Below are positions 7,887 through 12,520 of a stretch of 12,520 nt of DNA, in pieces. The notes below the pieces were generated by a model, which made no database searches, was not told the origin of the DNA, and saw nothing but the letters and a program-made list of their open reading frames with translations. The DNA comes from an uncultured Treponema sp. (GTDB lineage Bacteria > Spirochaetota > Spirochaetia > Treponematales > Treponemataceae). Both the position numbers and the translations under genes were made by a program. The DNA is taken from NCBI GenBank assembly GCA_937915735.1, contig CALGGS010000092.1, positions 1 through 12,520 on the forward strand, written 5' to 3'. Every line of letters starts with the position of its first letter. The first letter of the stretch is position 1.

Positions 7887-8618
7887 TTATCTTCGCCGTC
7901 TTCCCCGCTGACTAAGCATTAAAATGCGGACGAAAGAGCCGATTGCGCTCAATGCACTTGCGACATAAGTCATAGCGGCAGCCCAAAGAACATTTTTTGC
8001 CCCGTCAATTTCGCTTTTATCTACGAAAACACCGGCTCCTTTTAAGATTTTTAACGCTCTCCAAGACGCATCAAATTCAACGGGGAGAGTGACAAGATAA
8101 AAAAGAGTCGCTCCCGCAAACAAAAGCAGGCCTATATCAGTGACAAGCTGCATCACGGGAAGATATTGCTCAGCCTGAGCCGAATAACCAAAGCCGATTC
8201 CCAAAAGAACCAGCAGAGGTCCGAGCCTAGAGCCTAGATTTGCCACAGGAACAAGAGCACGGCGAAAATTAAGGGGAAAGTAGCCCACATTGTGCTGAAT
8301 GGCGTGCCCCGTCTCGTGAGCCGCAACGCCCACAGCCGCGATAGACGAGCTTGAATAGGTTGCATCGCTTAAAGAAAGAACTTTTGTGACAGGATTGTAG
8401 TTGTCAGTAAGACGCCCTGAAATATGGGCAATTTTCACATCTGTAATTCCATTCGCACGAAGCAAAATTGCAGCGGCTTGGGCTCCGGTAACTCCTTTTT
8501 TTGTGCGAATCTTGTCATACTTTGCAAAGCGAGACTTAACCGCCGAGGAAGCCCAAAGCCCCAATAAAAGAGCTGGAAGAGCAAAAATCAAATAAGTGTA
8601 ATCAATTCCGTAATACAT
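7887..8618 (-). CDS. Membrane zinc metallopeptidase, YugP family (Zn_peptidase_2)
   Basis: This is an integral-membrane protein of the neutral zinc metallopeptidase family typified by Bacillus YugP; its natural substrates are largely unknown. In the 243-residue form, TM1 lies at about 8-26. The zinc motif HETGH is at 101-105 (AAHETGHAIQH), with His101 and His105 as metal ligands and Glu102 as catalytic base. The conserved segment LPVEFDASWRAL (about 178-189) offers Glu182 as a likely third ligand. Further membrane segments lie at about 130-147, 158-180 and 208-236, and the C-terminus is basic (RGRRRR). An alternative in-frame TTG at 8639 would add seven residues, but the ATG at 8618 fits the family's usual N-terminus and coincides with the predicted transcription start. 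The gene is convergent with tonB. Confidence 0.9.
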   Translation of the reverse strand: MYYGIDYTYLIFALPALLLGLWASSAVKSRFAKYDKIRTKKGVTGAQAAAILLRANGITDVKIAHISGRLTDNYNPVTKVLSLSDATYSSSSIAAVGVAAHETGHAIQHNVGYFPLNFRRALVPVANLGSRLGPLLVLLGIGFGYSAQAEQYLPVMQLVTDIGLLLFAGATLFYLVTLPVEFDASWRALKILKGAGVFVDKSEIDGAKNVLWAAAMTYVASALSAIGSFVRILMLSQRGRRRR

Positions 8619-8624
8619 AGGGTA

Positions 8625-8653
8625 ATTATAAATAAGCAATGAGAAATGAGCAA
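8625..8653 (-). promoter_or_regulatory. Promoter of the zinc peptidase gene, geometry for a leaderless mRNA
   Basis: On the minus strand TTGCTC (8648-8653), a 17-bp spacer and a perfect TATAAT (8625-8630) form a promoter. The start of transcription, 6-8 nt after the -10, falls on or next to the ATG at 8618, and no Shine-Dalgarno is seen. The elements are visible; the leaderless conclusion is inference. Confidence 0.5.
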
Positions 8654-8660
8654 TAAAATT

Positions 8661-8690
8661 AGACGCGGATTAACGCTGATAGACGCAGAT
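8661..8690. repeat. Three tandem 10-bp repeats, consensus WRACGCNGAT
   Basis: Three consecutive decamers read AGACGCGGAT, TAACGCTGAT and AGACGCAGAT, with the invariant core ACGC-N-GAT in perfect 10-bp phase. They sit between the peptidase promoter and the pectinase terminator. Short repeats of this ACGCxGATT type occur in intergenic DNA of several bacterial groups, but their role is unknown to me. Confidence 0.7.
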
Positions 8691-8700
8691 TATATTTGAC

Positions 8701-8744
8701 AAAAAAATCACCCTGACGAAGAGTTTCCCCCCGACAAGGTGATT
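8701..8744 (-). terminator. Rho-independent terminator of the pectinase gene
   Basis: Read on the minus strand, AATCACCTTG and CAGGGTGATT pair over 10 positions with one internal mismatch (8735-8744 with 8706-8715). The loop is about 19 nt and contains a run of G residues. The stem is followed by a T-tract of seven (8701-8707, partly in the stem). It lies 25 bp past the pectinase stop codon. The reverse orientation lacks a comparable T-run. Confidence 0.85.
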
Positions 8745-8745
8745 A

Positions 8746-8770
8746 ATTGCTAATTCCTAGTTCCTAATTT
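8746..8770. repeat. Short imperfect CTAATT/CCTARTT repeats
   Basis: Between the terminator and the pectinase stop codon the sequence reads as near-heptamer units (TTGCTAATT, CCTAGTT, CCTAATTT). A similar set (TTGCTCATT, TCTCATT, GCTTATT) appears on the complementary strand at about 8632-8655 beyond the terminator. Units are short and imperfect, so this is a modest call. Confidence 0.4.
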
Positions 8771-11700
8771 AAAAACTGTATCCCGCTCCGGCGTTGCTTG
8801 ACACACTGCTTTGAGCACTTGATGTGCTGTCGAGGGAGTATGAGTAGCTTACCGAGAAAGGTTTGCTTGATGAAGTCGTTGATGTGCATCCGCCTGAAGA
8901 AGAATCTGAGTTACCGCTTGAATAGAGAGTTCCATAAGAATCCTTGAAGCTGTACTTGATTCCGCTTGAGAAGATGTTGTTCTCTGCCACGATAAGAGCA
9001 TTCTTCCGCACGCCAACCGCATACTGCTGGGTGTAAGTCGGGCTTGAAGCGTGGTAGTAGTTGTTGAACATGTGAAGCTTGGCGTTTCGAACCATTGGCA
9101 ATCGCTGACCGCAGTTGTAGAAATAGTTGTGATGCAAAGAAATCGTACGAGTTGAGTTAGAGCCGTCTGAATCGCTTGAGCCAATCAGCATCGTTTTGTC
9201 ATGGTCCTGGAAGCGACACCATGAAACCGTAATATTGTAAATTGAGCCTTTCATGTCACAGAGACCGTCATAAGTCTGCCACTTTTCGCTACTTGAACCG
9301 CCCGTGCTTACATAAGAAAGTCCCATTGAGTCTTTGAAAGTACAGTGGTCAATCCAGACATTGTATGAAGAGCCCTGGATTACCACACAATCCCACTGGG
9401 CGTTGTAGCCGTCATCTTCTTCGTGGTGAGGGAAAGGATCGTAAGCGTCCTGAATCGTAAGGTTTCGGAGAACGACATTTGAAACGCTGGAAATGTTGAG
9501 CATACCGCCCTTTACGCCAGAAGATGAAGTCTTACCGATAATCCATGTGTTTGAAGCCACATTCACCTTAATCATTGAGCCGTAAGCTGAGTTACAAGCC
9601 CAAAGATATGAGCCGAGGGAGCTTTCTGGAGAAGAAGATGAAGAATCATCCGTAGATGTAGAGCAAGATTTCGCATAAGCAGTCTTGAATGTTGAGTAAG
9701 ATGTATATGCGTTTGAAGTGTTTGTCGCAACAAGCGAGTCGAGACCTGAAGTCGTTCCGCCAGCTGTTGAAGGCATATATCCGTTTGAAAGGTCAATCAT
9801 TCCGTTTACATAGATGATATATCCGCCTTTTTTCGCATAAGTGATGAAATCTGAGCGGCTTGAAACAGTGACAGTGTTAGAGGGTGTGGTAACACTTGCA
9901 TATCCTGTTGGCGTGTCGCTGATTGAAAGAGAAGTTGAGCTTGAAGAAGAGCTGGATGATGAAGAGCTGGATGATGATGAACTTGAAGTTGAGCCTACGG
10001 AACACTTAATGTAGTAAAGCGAAATTGCTGAGCCTGTAGACATCAGATAGTAAGTTCCGCTTGATGAAATTGTGTAAGAGTATGAGGCAACTGATGAAGA
10101 AACCTCGTTTTTGCTTACCAAAGTTCCGTCTGAATCATAAAGTCCTAAATAACGACCGCTTGCTCCGTCAGCATAAACAGTGACTGTTGCGGCATCGCTT
10201 GTAGTAAAGCCCACGCATCGGTAACTTCCAACGCTTCCCGCGCCGCCAAGATTGATTTTCCGGTCAATTTCAGTGCTGTTAATTGTTACCGCCGTGATTG
10301 AAGGAATCGTCACAGTTTTTGAAGATGTGGCATAAATCGTGTATTTTCCTGCCGTTGTGTTTGAGGTGAGTGTCGCACTTTTTGTAAGGCTTGTCGCATA
10401 AAGTGACGAAGTTCCTGAAATTTCGCTTGAAGAAGATGATGAAGAGCTGGATGACGATGACGAGCTTGAAGAAGAGCTGGATGATGAAGAATCAAAAAAG
10501 CCGTTATTCGTTCCGAGAGTGTCAACATCCCAAGTCGAGCTTGCAGCGGCGAAGGTTCCGCTGGTCGTTACAGTTCTGTTCAAGATTACATCCCGGCTTG
10601 AATATTCAGCTGATTTTATAGAGCTGGAAAGAGTTCCGATTGAGCTGAGCATTGAAGAATAAGAAGAAGCGATTGTTGAATCAACCTTCCAGCCGATGTA
10701 TTGCTGGTCGCTACTTCCCATTGCCGCAGATTTTGCAAGAGCACTTGCCCATGAGCCACTTCCACTAAAGGTACAGTCAACTACGGCGCCCTGATTGTAA
10801 TAGCTTGAGTTTGTCCCCCAAGGATTTCGGAAGAGATAAGTTGTCTGACCGCTTGCAGAGGTGAGGGTACAGTTAAGAAGAACGACCCCCTTTCCCATTG
10901 TTGAAGCGACAGTCGCGCGGGGAGCCATAATGTAAGAATAGTGAGAAGAAGCAGCGCTGTCATAAACAGAGGCAATCGTACATTCTTCGTAGAGAGCGAC
11001 AACTCCGCTGGACTCCATCCAGATAAAATCTACATCCCCTTCAACATAGCATTTATAGAACCAGGTTTTGCCCGTAGTCCTCACTGTGTCTTGATGGCCT
11101 TTGAAAGCACAGTTATAAGCCGCAAGGGTTCCTGTTGAGTCAAAGCCCAAAACCTCAGACTGCACATCGCTAGTTCCGTAAGTTGCACGGTCATAATCGC
11201 TTTCGAGAGTAAGATTTTTAAGAACGATGTTGCAAGTTCCGCACAATTCCAAAAGCTCACGGCCTTTTTCTGTTGTCATATCACTTCCGTGACCCTTGAT
11301 AACTGTGTCAGAATAAGAAGAAGAGTCACCGCGAATCGTGATTGAAGCCGCACCGTAGTAATAAATGTAGTTTTCGTTGTAAGTTCCTGAAGGAATGACA
11401 ATTGTGTAGCTTCCAGAAGAAGAGCCAACTGCATTCAAAGCCGCCTGAATCGTTGAGTAAGTTCCTACTGTAGATGAAGAATTGTAGAGCGTAATTGAAG
11501 AAGAAGAAGAGCTTGAAGATGATGAAGACGAGCTTGATGAGCTTGATGAGCTTGAAGAAGAGCTGGCATCAGTTTTGATGTAATAGATATAAATAGCAGA
11601 GCCAAGGGATTCAAGATAGTATGTGCCTGCAGAAGAAGCGGTGAAAGTATAAGAGGCAATTGAAGAAGAAACCTCCTGGCTGTCAACAGTTGAACCGCTT

Positions 11701-12116
11701 GAATCAACAAGAGCCAAATAACGGCTTGAAGCGCCCTTTGCAAAAACCGTAATTTCTGCCGCATTTGCCGTCGTAAAACTTACGCATCGGTAGCTTCCGG
11801 CATATCCTGCCCCTGCAAGATTTAATGCTTGTGTAAAACTTTTGCTTGAAAGAGTTTCAGAACTGTAGGGAGTAGACACGGTCTTTGAGCTTGTAGCGTA
11901 AATCGTGTAATTTCCACAGGTTACATTCGATGTGTAAGTGCCGTGATCGAGATCATCAGCATAGAAAGAAGATATTCCCGATATTGCAGCCCTTTCGCCT
12001 GAAGAAGCTGCGGAAGCTGCCCTTTCGTCCTCCACAATATCCGAACAGCCGAATAAGAGCAAAGCAGCCGTGGCGAGGAAAGCCAGGGCAATCTTTTTGA
12101 AGAAAACTTTTTTCAT
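8769..12116 (-). CDS. Bifunctional pectin methylesterase (CE8) / pectate lyase (PL1) lipoprotein, 1115 aa
   Basis: The CE8 part de-esterifies pectin and the PL1 part cleaves the polygalacturonate produced by calcium-dependent beta-elimination. The signal peptide ends in LLFGC, with Cys24 predicted to be lipidated, so the enzyme is cell-anchored. Order: accessory beta domain A (about 46-183), serine run 185-207, CE8 (208 to about 540), serine run 543-564, accessory domain B (566-707), serine run 711-727, PL1 (about 730-1115). CE8 motifs are GHQDT (Gln342, Asp343), GDVDFI (Asp363) and LFRNPW (Arg430), matching the family's catalytic Gln, two Asp and Arg. PL1 motifs are W908-D909, VWIDH (920-924), DGLCD (Asp950 and Asp954, calcium ligands by family analogy) and RLPMVR (catalytic Arg1005, then Arg1010). 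The ATG has GAGGT 6 nt upstream. The gene has its own promoter and terminator, so it is probably monocistronic. Confidence 0.93.
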   Translation of the reverse strand: MKKVFFKKIALAFLATAALLLFGCSDIVEDERAASAASSGERAAISGISSFYADDLDHGTYTSNVTCGNYTIYATSSKTVSTPYSSETLSSKSFTQALNLAGAGYAGSYRCVSFTTANAAEITVFAKGASSRYLALVDSSGSTVDSQEVSSSIASYTFTASSAGTYYLESLGSAIYIYYIKTDASSSSSSSSSSSSSSSSSSSSSSSITLYNSSSTVGTYSTIQAALNAVGSSSGSYTIVIPSGTYNENYIYYYGAASITIRGDSSSYSDTVIKGHGSDMTTEKGRELLELCGTCNIVLKNLTLESDYDRATYGTSDVQSEVLGFDSTGTLAAYNCAFKGHQDTVRTTGKTWFYKCYVEGDVDFIWMESSGVVALYEECTIASVYDSAASSHYSYIMAPRATVASTMGKGVVLLNCTLTSASGQTTYLFRNPWGTNSSYYNQGAVVDCTFSGSGSWASALAKSAAMGSSDQQYIGWKVDSTIASSYSSMLSSIGTLSSSIKSAEYSSRDVILNRTVTTSGTFAAASSTWDVDTLGTNNGFFDSSSSSSSSSSSSSSSSSSSSSSEISGTSSLYATSLTKSATLTSNTTAGKYTIYATSSKTVTIPSITAVTINSTEIDRKINLGGAGSVGSYRCVGFTTSDAATVTVYADGASGRYLGLYDSDGTLVSKNEVSSSVASYSYTISSSGTYYLMSTGSAISLYYIKCSVGSTSSSSSSSSSSSSSSSSSTSLSISDTPTGYASVTTPSNTVTVSSRSDFITYAKKGGYIIYVNGMIDLSNGYMPSTAGGTTSGLDSLVATNTSNAYTSYSTFKTAYAKSCSTSTDDSSSSSPESSLGSYLWACNSAYGSMIKVNVASNTWIIGKTSSSGVKGGMLNISSVSNVVLRNLTIQDAYDPFPHHEEDDGYNAQWDCVVIQGSSYNVWIDHCTFKDSMGLSYVSTGGSSSEKWQTYDGLCDMKGSIYNITVSWCRFQDHDKTMLIGSSDSDGSNSTRTISLHHNYFYNCGQRLPMVRNAKLHMFNNYYHASSPTYTQQYAVGVRKNALIVAENNIFSSGIKYSFKDSYGTLYSSGNSDSSSGGCTSTTSSSKPFSVSYSYSLDSTSSAQSSVSSNAGAGYSF
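9936..9986 (-). repeat. Serine-run linker 3 (17 Ser) between accessory domain B and PL1
   Basis: Seventeen consecutive Ser codons (residues 711-727) using a mixture of TCA, TCT, TCC, AGC and AGT, flanked by Ser-Thr. Mixed codons argue for selection on the protein, not simple slippage. Positions 9937-9965 are identical to 10462-10490 in linker 2. Confidence 0.9.
10425..10490 (-). repeat. Serine-run linker 2 (22 Ser) between CE8 and accessory domain B
   Basis: Twenty-two consecutive Ser codons (residues 543-564), mixed codon use. It separates the CE8 domain from the second accessory domain. Polyserine linkers of this sort are known from polysaccharide-degrading enzymes as flexible spacers. Confidence 0.9.
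11496..11564 (-). repeat. Serine-run linker 1 (23 Ser) between accessory domain A and CE8
   Basis: Twenty-three consecutive Ser codons (residues 185-207), mixed codon use. Positions 11548-11566 match the first 19 bp of the segment shared by linkers 2 and 3. Confidence 0.9.
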
Positions 12117-12206
12117 TTTAGTACCTCAAAACTTTTTATGACAGAATATTTAAGATTTAGGGATTATTATGAAAATAACGCTCAAATCTCAAATATCTTT
12201 GAACTC

Positions 12207-12234
12207 ATTTTAAGCACAAAAGTACAAAAGTCAA
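12207..12234 (-). promoter_or_regulatory. Promoter of the pectinase gene
   Basis: On the minus strand TTGACT (12229-12234), a 16-bp spacer and TAAAAT (12207-12212) form a near-consensus sigma-70 type promoter. Transcription would start near 12200 and leave a leader of about 84 nt containing two tandem ATTTGAG heptamers before the GAGGT ribosome site. Confidence 0.7.
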
Positions 12235-12239
12235 CAAAA

Positions 12240-12257
12240 TTTGGAGATTTTGGAGAT
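12240..12257. repeat. Two tandem 9-bp repeats TTTGGAGAT beside the pectinase -35 box
   Basis: TTTGGAGAT occurs twice back to back (12240-12248, 12249-12257). The nearer copy ends 5 bp upstream of the pectinase -35. Direct repeats at this place are typical of activator or response-regulator binding sites; no regulator is identified, so the operator role is inference. Confidence 0.5.
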
Positions 12258-12323
12258 TTTTAAGAATACTCTTATACATCCGATAGTGCCGCTATTATTT
12301 TTACTGATTAGAAAAACTCCAAT

Positions 12324-12352
12324 TTGTCAATTTTTAGTAAATATGGTAAAAT
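12324..12352 (+). promoter_or_regulatory. Promoter of the gene starting at 12391
   Basis: TTGTCA (12324-12329), a 17-bp spacer and an extended -10 TGgTAAAAT (TG at 12344-12345, hexamer 12347-12352). The predicted start near 12359 gives a leader of about 32 nt. The -10 core TGGTAAAAT is identical to that of the exbB promoter. Confidence 0.75.
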
Positions 12353-12390
12353 ATGACCTAATAATTTTTATTATAAAAACAGAGGCTTTT

Positions 12391-12520
12391 ATGGCACAAT
12401 CTATTCGCGAAAAATACGCAGATATGTTCAAATCGCTTGCAAACCTTTCGGTTGCAGCCGCCAAAATCGACGAAACGAATGTTTATCAAAAAGAAAATCC
12501 ACACACACGCAAATTTATGG
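12391..12520 (+). CDS. Unidentified protein, N-terminal 43 residues (runs off the window)
   Basis: The reading frame starts MAQSIREKYADMFKSLANLS and continues through NVYQKENPHTRKFM to the window edge without a stop. An AGAGG site (12381-12385) lies 5 nt before the ATG and a strong promoter lies just upstream, so the gene is real. There is no signal peptide, and the visible part is helical and polar, so a cytoplasmic or peripheral protein is likely. The fragment is too short to name; a lipid acyltransferase is a faint possibility from the style of the N-terminus only. Confidence 0.75.
   Translation, partial: MAQSIREKYADMFKSLANLSVAAAKIDETNVYQKENPHTRKFM

Noticed and set aside
7862..7889. Bidirectional terminator between tonB and the peptidase gene
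   Set aside because: Only a 6-bp AAGCAA/TTGCTT pairing is present with no GC-rich stem, so it is not convincing.
10391..10621. Plus-strand frame rich in K, S and M opposite serine linker 2
   Set aside because: It is the complement of serine codons; no promoter or ribosome site.
9936..11564. Possible CRISPR-like or minisatellite array
   Set aside because: The repeats are serine-coding linkers separated by conserved enzyme domains, not regular spacers.
1..12520. tRNA, rRNA, insertion sequence, phage or defence genes
   Set aside because: No transposase, integrase, nuclease-defence motif or RNA-gene structure was seen; the window reads as ordinary chromosome with accessory carbohydrate-use genes.

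Overview
The window looks like a chromosomal segment of a host-associated (gut or rumen type) treponeme or close spirochete relative. Pointers are two large Sec/SPII lipoproteins, one opening with the CENF...ELK..LE..IEYA signature I associate with treponemal lipoproteins, plus serine-run linkers in a surface pectinase and a moderate-to-low GC content. The assignment is inference from protein style; there is no rRNA or other marker gene here.

Layout. Positions 1-1815 (minus) hold the 5' end of pta (phosphate acetyltransferase, acetate production) preceded by a 551-residue coiled-coil protein of unknown function, probably one transcript from an extended -10 promoter near 1870. Positions 1940-5647 (minus) hold a roughly 1235-residue lipoprotein with Ig-like/InlB-type repeat domains near its N-terminus and no recognisable catalytic domain. 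Divergent from it, 5763-7872 (plus) is a tightly overlapping operon exbB-exbD-tonB, a proton-motive-force-driven energy transducer for the outer membrane. Convergent with tonB, 7887-8618 (minus) encodes a membrane zinc metallopeptidase of the YugP family (HETGH motif), whose promoter geometry suggests a leaderless mRNA. A 150-bp intergenic stretch then carries short tandem repeats and a strong intrinsic terminator. Positions 8769-12116 (minus) encode an 1115-residue bifunctional pectin-degrading lipoprotein: two copies of a beta-rich accessory domain, a CE8 pectin methylesterase and a PL1 pectate lyase, joined by serine runs of 23, 22 and 17 residues. A divergent partial gene starts at 12391 (plus).

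How they may work together. The pectinase combines demethylation of pectin with cleavage of the resulting polygalacturonate on one cell-anchored molecule, which fits a pectin-feeding treponeme that ferments to acetate (pta). The ExbB-ExbD-TonB system could energise outer-membrane uptake, but no TonB-dependent receptor lies in the window, so a link to pectin products is speculative. The most interesting points are the pectinase architecture with in-frame identical DNA in its linkers, the paired 9-bp repeats beside its promoter, the apparently complete TonB system with a proline-poor linker, and the predicted leaderless peptidase transcript.
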